A stretch of 64,000 bases of DNA from a bacterium (GTDB lineage: Bacteria; Ratteibacteria; UBA8468; B48-G9; JAFGKM01): NCBI GenBank assembly GCA_026414725.1, contig JAOAIL010000003.1, positions 1 to 64,000 on the forward strand, written 5' to 3'. Each line of letters begins with the position of its first letter. The stretch's first letter is position 1. The notes beneath the pieces are model-generated. The model worked only from the letters and a program-made list of their open reading frames with translations. It did no database searches and was not told the origin of the DNA. A program made the translations under genes and the position numbers. Positions 44,712 to 55,596 of this stretch are shown one piece after another.

Positions 44712-45095
44712 TTATATACCGCTATATGAGATTGTTGAACCTGCTGCATTTGTGTATGTCAGTGTTACAGTAATCCCTGCCGCATCACCGGTCCCTGTTG
44801 TCTGAGCAGTAAATCCGTTTGCATCAGCAGCTGTTATAGCATAGGATGTAAAATATCTATTCCCTGTAGCAGAGATATTTAAATTATTAGAATCAGTGGT
44901 GTATGTATTGTGTTCTGCATAATATATCTTCTGTGCTGTAAGAACTGAACCGAGTAGTGCTGCGCCTTCTGCTGCCATTGCTTTTCTCACCTGTGCCCTG
45001 TATATAGGAATAGATATGGCAGCCAGTACACCAACGATAATAACAACCGCCATTAACTCTATCAGGGTAAACCCCTTCTTCCCTTTTGTTTTCAT
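44712..45095 (-). CDS. pilA: Type IV major pilin
   Basis: A 127-residue prepilin: MKTKGKKG|FTLIELMAVVIIVG is cleaved after Gly8, leaving methylatable Phe1 and Glu5. The long N-terminal helix continues to about residue 60 (AALLGSVLTAQKIYYAEHNT), and a small Thr/Ser/Gly/Ala-rich beta domain follows without a Cys pair, so the C-terminal disulfide loop of classical pilins is absent. This resembles short pilins or pseudopilins. Its own promoter, a following hairpin and its position in the middle of the assembly operon support it as the abundant major subunit. Confidence 0.85.
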   Translation of the reverse strand: MKTKGKKGFTLIELMAVVIIVGVLAAISIPIYRAQVRKAMAAEGAALLGSVLTAQKIYYAEHNTYTTDSNNLNISATGNRYFTSYAITAADANGFTAQTTGTGDAAGITVTLTYTNAAGSTISYSGI

Positions 45096-45111
45096 TTCTC
45101 TGCTGTTATTA

Positions 45112-45140
45112 ATTATAACATATTCTCAAAAGTTTATCAA
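45112..45140 (-). promoter_or_regulatory. pilA promoter
   Basis: Minus strand: TTGATA (45140-45135), 17 bp, TATAAT (45117-45112), in the 62-bp gap between pilC and pilA. Only 16 bases separate it from the ATG at 45095. Together with the hairpin after pilA it would produce a strong, separate pilA transcript. Confidence 0.68.
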
Positions 45141-45156
45141 GTTAACAAATTTTATT

Positions 45157-46380
45157 TTATCTCATTGAACCTGCTAAGTTAAATATAGGAAGATAAATAG
45201 CAATTACTATTGTACCTACAATAACAGCAAGTCCAATTATCAAAATTGGCTCGAGAATTGAAGTTAATACATTCAAAGTAGCATCTACTTCATCCTTGAA
45301 AAATTTCGCTGTTCTTCTTAACATCTCTTCTATATTACCGGTTTCTTCTCCTACCATAACCATCCTGGTAAGCAAGATAGGAAATATTTTATACTTTTTC
45401 ATTTCCTCACCCATAAGAGCACCTTGTAATACTCCTTTACGTACTTTAAGTACTGCATTTTCTACTATTTTATTCTCCACAGTTTTAGATACGATATCAA
45501 GAGCTGATACGATAGGAACTCCTCCTGCAAGTAATGTTGCAAGTGAATTTGAAAATCGTGAAAGAGATACTTTAAGAATTAAAGGACCAAATATAGGTGT
45601 TCTTAATTTCATTCTATCAATCTTTTCTCTACCAGCAGGGGTCCTATTAAATATAAAAAAGGAAATAAAACAAATAAAAAAGAAAGGGAGTATAAAAGGT
45701 AAGGCGGAAATAAAAAATTCACTTATACCTAATATTACAAGAGTAAATTTTGGAAGCTGGGCATTAAAACTTTTAAAAATTTCATTGAATTTTGGCAGTA
45801 GAAATAAAAACACAAAGAATACTACAGCAATAAAAAATATAAGAACAACTATAGGATAACTTAATGCTTGTTTAACTTTGCTCTTTAAAATAAGCTGTTC
45901 TTCAAAATCAGAAGCAATTTCTTTCATTACTTCAGCGGTATTACCGCTTTCTTCTCCGGATTTAATTAAAGCAATATAAAGGGGAGAAAACACTTTAGGA
46001 TGTTTTGAAAGTGCAGATGAAAAACTATCTCCCTCTTGAATGTTGGACTTAATATTTTGTAGAACATTAGAAAAGTATTTATTAGACGTTTGTGTACTTA
46101 AATCGTCAAGAGTATCTGTTATAGAAACACCTGCAGCAAGCATTGTAGACGCCTGTCTGGTAAACAGAGCAAGCTCTTTAAGATTTACCCGTCCTTTCTT
46201 TAGCTTTTGCTGTTTTTGTTTAGATAATAAAAGTCCTTTTTCTTCAGCGATCTGTATATTTACAGGAAAAAGATTTTGATTTCTCAGTCGGGTTACAACT
46301 GCAATATTTGAAGGTGCTTCTAAAAGACCTTCTATGCGATTTCCTTTTGTATCTCTCGCTACATAATAATATCTCGCCAT
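45157..46380 (-). CDS. pilC: PilC, inner-membrane platform protein
   Basis: A 407-residue GspF/PilC family protein on which the pilus assembles. It has two homologous cytoplasmic T2SSF domains (about 70-195 and 275-395) with the signatures LALFTRQASTMLAAGVSI and RFSNSLATLLAGGVPIVSAL and the GEESGN and GEETGN motifs. Three or four transmembrane helices lie at about 170-193, 212-235 and 375-400. The length is standard. It follows pilB after 7 bp. Confidence 0.93.
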   Translation of the reverse strand: MARYYYVARDTKGNRIEGLLEAPSNIAVVTRLRNQNLFPVNIQIAEEKGLLLSKQKQQKLKKGRVNLKELALFTRQASTMLAAGVSITDTLDDLSTQTSNKYFSNVLQNIKSNIQEGDSFSSALSKHPKVFSPLYIALIKSGEESGNTAEVMKEIASDFEEQLILKSKVKQALSYPIVVLIFFIAVVFFVFLFLLPKFNEIFKSFNAQLPKFTLVILGISEFFISALPFILPFFFICFISFFIFNRTPAGREKIDRMKLRTPIFGPLILKVSLSRFSNSLATLLAGGVPIVSALDIVSKTVENKIVENAVLKVRKGVLQGALMGEEMKKYKIFPILLTRMVMVGEETGNIEEMLRRTAKFFKDEVDATLNVLTSILEPILIIGLAVIVGTIVIAIYLPIFNLAGSMR

Positions 46381-46387
46381 TTTACAT

Positions 46388-48061
46388 TTATGTAAGTGTC
46401 TTACTTAAAAGTTCTTCTACAGTAGTTATTCCCGCAAAAACTTTTTTTAACGCTGCTTGCTTAAGAGTTGTAAATCCATATTTAATACACAGTTCTCGTA
46501 GTGCTTCCTCATCAGTATCCTTAAGTATCTGTTTTTTTATATCTCCTTTATTGAGGTTTAGAACTTCAAAAATGGCAATCATTCCTTTATAACCGGTAGA
46601 ATTACATTCTCCACAACCTCTACCTTTATATATTTTATTCTCTACTTTAATTCCCATATTTTTTAGAATTTCAGTGCCTTCTATATCCTCCTGTAAACAA
46701 TTTTGACATATTCTTCTTACAAGACGTTGTGCCATAATAAGATGGACTGCATCAACTATAAGATAGTTAGGAATACCCATATAATTTAAACGGGCTACTG
46801 TTGAAATAGTATCATTTGTATGCAAAGTACTTATTACAAGATGGCCTGTAAGTGCTGATTGAATAGATATCTGTGCTGTCTCAAGGTCCCTTATTTCTCC
46901 CACCATTATTACATCAGGGTCCTGTCTCAATATACTTCTTAAAACCTCTGCAAATGTAAGTCCTATTTTTGGTTTTACCTGAACCTGGTTAATTCCTGCA
47001 AGTTCATATTCTACTGGATCTTCAATAGTTATAATATTCTTCTCAGGAGTATTTATAAAATTAAGTCCTGAATATAAAGTAGTTGTTTTTCCTGACCCAG
47101 TTGGTCCTGTCACGATAATCATTCCATATGGTTTTTTTAAAGAAGAACGGTAAATATTTGCCTCTTCTTCTTCCATTCCAAGTGTATCGAGTGTCTTTAC
47201 AAGTGATTGTTTATGTAAAAGCCGTAAAACAATTTTTTCTCCATATATAGTAGGTAAAGTTGAAACCCTTACATCTATTTCTCTTGGACCTATCCTGAAT
47301 TTTGTCCTTCCATCCTGTGGTAAACGCCTTTCTCCTATATCAAGGTTTGAAAGTATTTTCAATCTCGTAACAATACCAGAATAAGCCCCTCTTGGAGGTG
47401 GAGGCATATGGTATAGTGCCCCATCTATCCTGAAACGTAAAGAGATTTTATCTTCTTGTGGTTCAAGATGTATATCAGTAGCCCTTTTCTCAGTCGCTTC
47501 TAAAAAGAGAGAATTAACAAATTTAACTATGGGTGGGTCTTCAGCAGCTACTTTTAATTGTTGAACATTTACAACTTCTGTATCAGTTCCTGTCTCTTCT
47601 AATTCAGATGTTGTTCGGGATAGGTCTGTATTAACTCCATAGTATTTTTCAACAAACTCTTCTATCTGACTTTTTTCTGCTCTTACTATCCTTAACTGCT
47701 TATTGGTATTTCGTCTTACTGTGTCTATAGCCACTATATCCGTAGGATCAGCCATAGCAATAGTTAATTTATCCTTTTCAAGAGCTATTGCAATAAGATT
47801 ATATCTCCTTGCAATATTTTCAGGAATCAGATTTACAACTTCTGCTTTTATACCTCTAATTTTTGAAAGGTCAACAAAACTAGATTTCTTTTGGTCTGTT
47901 AGACACTCAATAATCTGCTCTTTTGTAACAATTCTTTGTTCAATCAGAATCTCCCCTAGGAATTTTTTTTCTAAGGTCTGCTTGAGGAGTGCATCTTCAA
48001 GTTGTTCCTGAGTAATAAGCCCTTTTTCTAACAATATCTGACCCAGCTCTTTCCTTTCCAT
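46388..48061 (-). CDS. pilB: PilB, pilus extension ATPase
   Basis: A 557-residue GspE/PilB hexameric ATPase that powers pilus extension. The N-terminal T2SSE_N regions (about 1-150) begin ELGQILLEKGLITQEQLEDA. The catalytic domain has Walker A GPTGSGKTTTLYSGL (about 318), the Asp box IITIEDPVEYEL, Walker B RSILRQDPDVIMVGEIRD, a His box (GHLVISTLHTND) and a tetracysteine zinc site (CQNC...CGEC, about 455-490). It is the first gene of the operon. No retraction ATPase (PilT) or prepilin peptidase (PilD) is in the window. Confidence 0.95.
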   Translation of the reverse strand: MERKELGQILLEKGLITQEQLEDALLKQTLEKKFLGEILIEQRIVTKEQIIECLTDQKKSSFVDLSKIRGIKAEVVNLIPENIARRYNLIAIALEKDKLTIAMADPTDIVAIDTVRRNTNKQLRIVRAEKSQIEEFVEKYYGVNTDLSRTTSELEETGTDTEVVNVQQLKVAAEDPPIVKFVNSLFLEATEKRATDIHLEPQEDKISLRFRIDGALYHMPPPPRGAYSGIVTRLKILSNLDIGERRLPQDGRTKFRIGPREIDVRVSTLPTIYGEKIVLRLLHKQSLVKTLDTLGMEEEEANIYRSSLKKPYGMIIVTGPTGSGKTTTLYSGLNFINTPEKNIITIEDPVEYELAGINQVQVKPKIGLTFAEVLRSILRQDPDVIMVGEIRDLETAQISIQSALTGHLVISTLHTNDTISTVARLNYMGIPNYLIVDAVHLIMAQRLVRRICQNCLQEDIEGTEILKNMGIKVENKIYKGRGCGECNSTGYKGMIAIFEVLNLNKGDIKKQILKDTDEEALRELCIKYGFTTLKQAALKKVFAGITTVEELLSKTLT

Positions 48062-48070
48062 TGGTAAATT

Positions 48071-48099
48071 AGTTAATCATACATAACCTTTTTTGTCAA
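48071..48099 (-). promoter_or_regulatory. pilB operon promoter, overlapping the ligA promoter
   Basis: Minus strand: perfect TTGACA (48099-48094), 17 bp, TTAACT (48076-48071), ending 9 bases before the pilB ATG. Its -35 shares five bases with the ligA -35 on the other strand. Confidence 0.45.
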
Positions 48100-48122
48100 T
48101 TTTCCCAATGAAAGGGTATAAT
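48093..48122 (+). promoter_or_regulatory. ligA promoter giving a probably leaderless mRNA
   Basis: TTGTCA (48093-48098), 18 bp, TATAAT (48117-48122). The ligA ATG at 48131 is 8 bases after the -10, which is about where transcription should begin. Confidence 0.6.
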
Positions 48123-48127
48123 TTTAA

Positions 48128-50119
<1,992 letters not shown>

Positions 50120-50998
50120 ATGACATATAAAGAAATCCTGAATGATTTTCTTAACCATATAGAGATTGAAAGAAACCTTTCAAAGAATACTGTTGCTGCA
50201 TACAGAGTAGACCTTGAAAAATTCGGAGAATTTTTAAATATAAACAACTATAAACTTCAAGAAATTGACAGTGAAAAAATCACAATATATATTCTCTTTC
50301 TCAAGAAAAAAGGGCTTTCTTCATCTTCCATAGTAAGGACACTCTCTGCTGTAAGAAGTTTTTACAGGTTTATAGCAGGGCAGGGGATAGTGAAAAGTTC
50401 TAATGCTTCTGGCTTTGAATCTATGAAGTTTCAGAGGACACTACCTGAGGTGTTAAGTAGAGAAGAGATAGATATCCTGATAAAGAACATATCAGAACAT
50501 GATAAATTGAGAAATCTTGCTATTATTGAACTTATATATGGAGCAGGTCTACGTGTTTCTGAAGTAACAGACATAAAGTTAGAGGATATAAACTTTGAAA
50601 AAAAATATATAAAGATAAGAGGAAAAGGCAATAGAGAACGGATTGTGCTTATCAACCAATGCGCTCTTTCCTCTATAAAGAATTATCTTGAAAAACGGAC
50701 TAACGGTAAGATATCCACATCCATCTGGTTATTTCCTAATAGGAGTGGTAAAAAAATATCCAGGCAGAGTATATGGAAGTTAATTAAAAAAATTTCTGTA
50801 TATCTTCCATCAGAAAAAAGAATAACCCCGCATACATTCCGCCACTCATTTGCAACACATCTTCTTGAAGGGGGATTGGATTTAAGAATTGTTCAGGAAC
50901 TACTCGGACATAAAACACTTGCTACCACAGAGATATATACACATCTTAATAGAAAACATATACACTCTATTTATAAGAAGTTCCATCCAAGAGCATAA
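50120..50998 (+). CDS. XerC/XerD-type tyrosine recombinase
   Basis: A 292-residue tyrosine recombinase of the Xer size class. The N-terminal SAM-like DNA-binding domain (about 1-90, with FLNHIEIERNLSKNTVAAYR) is followed by the catalytic domain. That domain contains ELIYGAGLRVSEV (first Arg, about residue 146), the HTFRHSFATHLLEGG box, LLGHKTLATTEIYTH and the nucleophile Tyr. This is the expected chromosome-dimer resolvase. It directly abuts ligA and is probably cotranscribed. Whether it is XerC or XerD cannot be said from one copy. Confidence 0.9.
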   Translation: MTYKEILNDFLNHIEIERNLSKNTVAAYRVDLEKFGEFLNINNYKLQEIDSEKITIYILFLKKKGLSSSSIVRTLSAVRSFYRFIAGQGIVKSSNASGFESMKFQRTLPEVLSREEIDILIKNISEHDKLRNLAIIELIYGAGLRVSEVTDIKLEDINFEKKYIKIRGKGNRERIVLINQCALSSIKNYLEKRTNGKISTSIWLFPNRSGKKISRQSIWKLIKKISVYLPSEKRITPHTFRHSFATHLLEGGLDLRIVQELLGHKTLATTEIYTHLNRKHIHSIYKKFHPRA

Positions 50999-51043
50999 AA
51001 AGATTACCGTAAAAGAAAATCAACAGATTTTAAAATCAGAAAT

Positions 51044-52324
51044 TTATAAATGGTTTTCTATAGCAGCACCTATATATTCCATTAACTGAATAAAATTTGG
51101 AAAGGTTACACTTACTGCCTCTGCAGTGGTTATTCTGGTAGTACCTTTAGCAACAAGTCCTGCGAGTGTTAAAGACATTACCACTCTATGGTCATAGTGT
51201 CCATTCACTTCTGCACCTTTCAAATTACTATGGTGAATTATTAAACCATCGGGGATTTCTTCTATTCTTGCTCCCATCTTTGAAAGTTCCTCTGCCATAA
51301 CTTTTATCCTGTCTGTCTCTTTGATCCTCGCATGGGCCACATTATATATCTTCGTAGTTCCCTCAGCAATACAACCGGCTACTGCCATTGCAGGTAAAGC
51401 ATCAGGAGTACTATTCAAATCAATCTCTACCCCTTTTAATTCACTTCCTTTAACTCTAATACCTCCCTCTTCTATTTTTATATCTGCTCCCATACTTTTA
51501 AGATACTCAACTACCATCTTATCTCCCTGAACATCATCTACATCCAGCCCTTTCAATAGAATATCTGCACCCTTTACAATAGCGCCTGCAACGAGAAAGA
51601 ATGTTGCAGAACTCCAGTCCGCAGGAACTACTTTCTCAAAGGCATTATATTTTTGTTCTCCCTTTATCCTAAAACTTGTATAGTCATTATTTCTCTCATA
51701 AACAATCCCTCTTTCATCAAGCCATTTAAGAGTCATTTCTATATAAGGAACTTCTCGAATATTTATAACCTCTATCTCTGTATCTCCTTCTGTTAGAGGC
51801 GTAGATATGAGTAAAGATGATACGAATTGCGAACTTATACCATTAACCTGAGTTTTACCTCCCTTTATCCGCCCTTTTATCTTTACAGGAGGTTTTCCAT
51901 TATTCATCAAAGAAATAGCAGAAGCACCTAATTGATTTAAAGCATCTAACAGTGGTTGTACAGGCCTTGTTCTTAAAGATGCATCCCCATCCAAAACAAC
52001 CTCAAAATTGCCGAGTGAAGCCACCCCTGTTAGAAGATTTAAAGATGTACCAGAATTTGCAAGATAAAGAGGTCCTTCTGGTCTGCTTATTTTCCCTGCA
52101 ACTCCTTTTACAATCCAGTCCTTACCAGAAGTATCTATCTCTGCACCGAGTTTTATACATCCACGGACAGAAGCGAGTGTATCTTCTGATACCAGAGGGT
52201 TTATAAGTTTTGTTATACCTTCCGATAGGGTGCCTATAACTACACCTCTTATAGTATGTGACTTTGACCCTGGAATAACCACTTCTCCTTTTAATCTTTC
52301 CGTTGTTCTAACAATTATATCCAT
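51044..52324 (-). CDS. aroA: 3-Phosphoshikimate 1-carboxyvinyltransferase (EPSP synthase)
   Basis: Joins shikimate-3-phosphate and phosphoenolpyruvate in the sixth step of aromatic amino acid synthesis. The 426-residue two-domain protein has GSKSHTIRGVVIG at the N-terminus, LANSGTSLNLLTGVAS (the GNSGT region, here A-N-S-G-T), ISSQFVSSLLIS, and RIKETDRIKVMAEELSKMGA with NGHYDHRVVMSL near the C-terminus. All the usual substrate-binding residues appear to be present. It is divergent from aroB across a 66-bp gap that contains overlapping promoters. Confidence 0.94.
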   Translation of the reverse strand: MDIIVRTTERLKGEVVIPGSKSHTIRGVVIGTLSEGITKLINPLVSEDTLASVRGCIKLGAEIDTSGKDWIVKGVAGKISRPEGPLYLANSGTSLNLLTGVASLGNFEVVLDGDASLRTRPVQPLLDALNQLGASAISLMNNGKPPVKIKGRIKGGKTQVNGISSQFVSSLLISTPLTEGDTEIEVINIREVPYIEMTLKWLDERGIVYERNNDYTSFRIKGEQKYNAFEKVVPADWSSATFFLVAGAIVKGADILLKGLDVDDVQGDKMVVEYLKSMGADIKIEEGGIRVKGSELKGVEIDLNSTPDALPAMAVAGCIAEGTTKIYNVAHARIKETDRIKVMAEELSKMGARIEEIPDGLIIHHSNLKGAEVNGHYDHRVVMSLTLAGLVAKGTTRITTAEAVSVTFPNFIQLMEYIGAAIENHL

Positions 52325-52332
52325 ATTTTGAA

Positions 52333-52361
52333 ATTATAACATTTACTGTATTTCTTGTTAA
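52333..52361 (-). promoter_or_regulatory. aroA promoter giving a probably leaderless mRNA
   Basis: Minus strand: TTAACA (52361-52356), 17 bp, TATAAT (52338-52333). The ATG at 52324 is 8 bases further on, so the message should be leaderless. The -35 overlaps that of aroB. Confidence 0.6.
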
Positions 52362-52383
52362 CAGACCGTTTTTGAGATATAAT
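52355..52383 (+). promoter_or_regulatory. aroB promoter giving a probably leaderless mRNA
   Basis: TTGTTA (52355-52360), 17 bp, TATAAT (52378-52383). The aroB ATG at 52391 is 7 bases after the -10. The -35 lies on top of the aroA -35 (shared core TGTTA), so both promoters can hardly be occupied at once. Confidence 0.62.
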
Positions 52384-52390
52384 TGAATTT

Positions 52391-53476
52391 ATGAAAAAAA
52401 TCAGGATAAACCTTAAAGAGAATAGTTATTTTATTTATGCCGGGTACCCTTTGAACGATATAAAAAAGATATTAATTCCTGAAAAGTATGGAAGAAAAGT
52501 GCTTCTATTAAGTGATAATAAAGTATTCCCTTTATATGGACAGCCATTACTGTCCTCTATTGCAAAAGAGAGAGAAGTTATTAAACATATTGTAACATCA
52601 GGAGAAAAAGTAAAAACATTAAAAAACGCATTTAACCTTATCAGGAAATGTGCTGAAAACAATATGGAGAGACGTGATACTATCTTAACTTTCGGTGGTG
52701 GAGTAATAAGTGATTTAGGTGGTTTTGTTGCCTCAATATATATGAGGGGTATAAATTTTGTTGCAGTACCAACAACACTTCTTGCTCAGGTAGATGCTGC
52801 TATCGGTGGAAAAACAGGTGTAAATCTACCTTTAGGAAAAAATCTTGTAGGTACTTTCTATCAACCATCTTTTGTATATATGGACTATAATACACTGTCA
52901 ACCTTACCGGAGAGAGAAATAAAACAGGGACTTGCAGAAATAATAAAATATGGAGTGATAAAGAGCAAAAAAATCCTTAATCTTTTACAAGAGAAAAACA
53001 TAGATAAAATAGAAAGATACCTGCCTTCTTTGATTGAGGAGAGCGTAAGAATAAAAAAAGATGTAGTGGAGAAGGACGAGAAAGAAAAAACAGGACTGCG
53101 AGAGATTTTGAACTTTGGACATACACTTGGACATGCTATAGAAATTTCTCATCTTTCAAAATTTTCTCATGGAGAGTGTGTATCTCTGGGGATAGCGGGC
53201 GAGACATATATATCATGGAAGTTAAATTTCTGTAAAAAAGACACATATTACACAATAAAGGATATATTAAAAAGATACCATCTCCCTTATGATTTTTCTT
53301 CCATTAAGACAGATGAAATTTTTGACTATCTTAAATATGATAAAAAAGTTAGAGATGGCAACTTAAGATTTGTTCTTGTTAAGGATATCGGGAAGGTAAA
53401 AAGTGGTGTGGTTGTAAAAATGGAAGATGTGAATAAAATTTTGAAGGAGATGATAGAAAATGAAAAATATAGATGA
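52391..53476 (+). CDS. aroB: 3-Dehydroquinate synthase
   Basis: Second step of the shikimate pathway: cyclises DAHP to 3-dehydroquinate using NAD and a metal. The 361-residue protein has the SGEKVKTL and FGGGVISDLGGFVAS segments (NAD site), VPTTLLAQVDAAIGGKTGVN (about 130), the metal ligands in EIIKYGVI, the NFGHTLGHAIE motif and HGECVSLG. It opens an aromatic operon: pheA starts 17 bp before its end, and DAHP synthase follows. Confidence 0.95.
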   Translation: MKKIRINLKENSYFIYAGYPLNDIKKILIPEKYGRKVLLLSDNKVFPLYGQPLLSSIAKEREVIKHIVTSGEKVKTLKNAFNLIRKCAENNMERRDTILTFGGGVISDLGGFVASIYMRGINFVAVPTTLLAQVDAAIGGKTGVNLPLGKNLVGTFYQPSFVYMDYNTLSTLPEREIKQGLAEIIKYGVIKSKKILNLLQEKNIDKIERYLPSLIEESVRIKKDVVEKDEKEKTGLREILNFGHTLGHAIEISHLSKFSHGECVSLGIAGETYISWKLNFCKKDTYYTIKDILKRYHLPYDFSSIKTDEIFDYLKYDKKVRDGNLRFVLVKDIGKVKSGVVVKMEDVNKILKEMIENEKYR

Positions 53477-54536
53477 GATACGGAAAAAGATAGATGAGAT
53501 AGATAGAAATATCCTGGAGATGCTTAACTTGCGGGCTGAAATTGTAAAAGAGATATCTGCTCTTAAAAAAGAAAACAACCTTCCTCCTTTTGACCCATCA
53601 AGAGAAAGAAGAATAATAGAAGAACTTTCTCGCAGAAATAAAGGACCACTGACAGATAAAGATATTGAAATAATTATGGGAACTATATTCAAAATATACA
53701 GAGGAATGTTCAGACCTCTTCGTATTTCCTATCTCGGTCCTGAAGGAACATTCACCCATCAGGCAGCACTTAAAAAATTTGGAGAAAAAAGTGAATTTAT
53801 TCCCTGTAAAACCATAGATAACATATTTAGAGAGGTTGAAAAGGACAGGGCTGACTATGGTGTTGTGCCTATAGAAAATTCTATAGAGGGTGTTGTAACC
53901 CATACACTTGATATGTTTGTAGAAAGTAATTTAAATATCACGGCAGAGGTATTGCTTGATGTACATCATTTTCTCCTTTCAAAAGAGAAGTCAATCAAAG
54001 ACATAAAAAAGGTCTATTCACACCCTCAGGCAATAAGTCAGTGCTGGAACTGGATTGTAGAAAATATACCTGATACTGCATTGATAGAGACCGAAAGTAC
54101 AGCCACAGCGGTAAAAATGGCAAAAAAAGAAAGAAATGCTGCTGCTATTGGTTCAATTACTGCTGCAGATATTTACAATATAGAGGTTCTCGCTGAAAAG
54201 ATAGAGGACTATAGCGAGAATATTACGAGATTCTTAGTAATAGGGAAAAATTTTTCCGGCAAAACAGGCAAGGATAAAACATCTATACTTGTTTCCATTA
54301 AGGATAGAGTGGGAGCACTTCATGATATTTTATTACACTTTAAGAAAAACTGCATAAATCTTACAAGAATTGAATCAAGACCCAGTAAAAAGAGGGCGTG
54401 GGACTATATCTTCTTCTTTGATTTTATCGGTCATAAAGATGATATTAATGTTAAGAATGCATTGAAAAAAATAGAGAAAGAGAGTGTTTTCCTCAAAATA
54501 TTAGGTTCTTATCCAATAGGTGGGAAAAATGTTTAA
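53460..54536 (+). CDS. pheA: Bifunctional chorismate mutase/prephenate dehydratase (P-protein)
   Basis: Makes phenylpyruvate from chorismate via prephenate. The 358-residue protein has an N-terminal AroQ-type chorismate mutase helix bundle (about 1-85; IDEIDRNILEMLNLRAEIV). The prephenate dehydratase domain (about 90-270) contains ISYLGPEGTFTHQAAL, GVVPIENSIEGVV and the THT motif variant in ITRFLVIG. A C-terminal ACT domain (about 277-355) carries the phenylalanine-binding signature ESRPSKKRAWDY, so feedback control by phenylalanine is likely. It has its own GGAGATGATAG site inside the end of aroB. Confidence 0.93.
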   Translation: MKNIDEIRKKIDEIDRNILEMLNLRAEIVKEISALKKENNLPPFDPSRERRIIEELSRRNKGPLTDKDIEIIMGTIFKIYRGMFRPLRISYLGPEGTFTHQAALKKFGEKSEFIPCKTIDNIFREVEKDRADYGVVPIENSIEGVVTHTLDMFVESNLNITAEVLLDVHHFLLSKEKSIKDIKKVYSHPQAISQCWNWIVENIPDTALIETESTATAVKMAKKERNAAAIGSITAADIYNIEVLAEKIEDYSENITRFLVIGKNFSGKTGKDKTSILVSIKDRVGALHDILLHFKKNCINLTRIESRPSKKRAWDYIFFFDFIGHKDDINVKNALKKIEKESVFLKILGSYPIGGKNV

Positions 54537-54559
54537 TGATATGAAATTTGGAGGTTGAT

Positions 54560-55582
54560 ATGGCTGACATAATTATAATGAGTTCTTCGGCAACAAAGAA
54601 GCAGATAGATAATGTGGTAAAAAGAATAAAGAGTTTGGGTTTTAATGTAAATATCAGCAAAGGAGCAGAGAAAACCATAATTGGAATTATAGGTGATACA
54701 AGAGGTATATCTGATGAGGTATTCAAAATCCTGCCAGGGGTAGGGGAAGTAATAAGTATATTAAAGGACTATAAATTAGCAAGTAGAGAGTTTCATCCTG
54801 CTGACAGTGTCATAAAAATAGGTGATATTGAAATAGGAAGTAAAACGATGGTTGTAATTGCCGGTCCCTGTTCTGTGGAAAATGAAAAGCAACTTTTAAG
54901 AACGGCTGAGTTTATTAAAAAATGTGGGGGGAAAATACTCAGAGGTGGGGCTTTTAAACCGAGAACTTCCCCATATTCTTTCTCTGGCCTTGGATTGGAA
55001 GGTTTAAAGATATTAAAAAATGTAAAGAAAGCAACAGGACTACCTATCATAACAGAAGTTCTTTCTCCTGAAGATGTTGAGAGTACTATGGAAGTCGCAG
55101 ATATACTTCAAATAGGAGCAAGAAATATGTTTAATTACCGTCTTTTACAGAAAGTAGGGCGGATAGATAAACCCGTCCTTCTTAAAAGAGCTTTTTCTGC
55201 AACAATCACTGAGTTTCTTAACTGTGCCGAATATATTCTTAAAGAAGGAAATAAAAAAGTTATATTATGTGAAAGAGGTATAAGGTCTTTTGATTCTACT
55301 TTCACAAGAAATACCCTTGACCTTTCTGCTGTTGCTGTTTTAAAAAAAGAGACCCATCTACCTGTATTTGTTGACCCCAGTCATGGAACAGGGAGAAGAG
55401 ACCTTGTAATTCCAATGAGTAAGGCATCCATTGCAACAGGGGCAGATGGACTGATGATAGAAGTCCATCCTAAACCGGAAGAAGCACTATCAGATGGATT
55501 TCAATCATTAACACTTGAAATGTTCTCTCATCTTATGGAAGAGATAATACCAATATCTAAAGTAATGGGAAGAAGAATATAG
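54560..55582 (+). CDS. DAHP synthase (type I-beta, with N-terminal regulatory domain)
   Basis: First step of the shikimate pathway: condenses phosphoenolpyruvate and erythrose-4-phosphate. The order of motifs matches the Thermotoga-type enzyme: an N-terminal ferredoxin-like regulatory domain (about 1-75, ending [12 protein letters not shown]), then [65 protein letters not shown] and [12 protein letters not shown]. The regulatory domain usually confers feedback inhibition by tyrosine or phenylalanine. I chose the ATG at 54560 because GGAGG lies 5 bases upstream; a TTG at 54548 precedes that site. Confidence 0.94.
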   Translation: MADIIIMSSSATKKQIDNVVKRIKSLGFNVNISKGAEKTIIGIIGDTRGISDEVFKILPGVGEVISILKDYKLASREFHPADSVIKIGDIEIGSKTMVVIAGPCSVENEKQLLRTAEFIKKCGGKILRGGAFKPRTSPYSFSGLGLEGLKILKNVKKATGLPIITEVLSPEDVESTMEVADILQIGARNMFNYRLLQKVGRIDKPVLLKRAFSATITEFLNCAEYILKEGNKKVILCERGIRSFDSTFTRNTLDLSAVAVLKKETHLPVFVDPSHGTGRRDLVIPMSKASIATGADGLMIEVHPKPEEALSDGFQSLTLEMFSHLMEEIIPISKVMGRRI

Positions 55583-55596
55583 GGAAGGAGTGTAAT

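Noticed and set aside
38607-48061. Type II secretion system instead of a type IV pilus
   Set aside because: pilM and pilN/pilO-type genes and the order B-C-A-M-N-O-P-Q are typical of type IV pili; no gspL/gspM fusion forms or gspG-K set are seen, although the short pilin leaves a small doubt.
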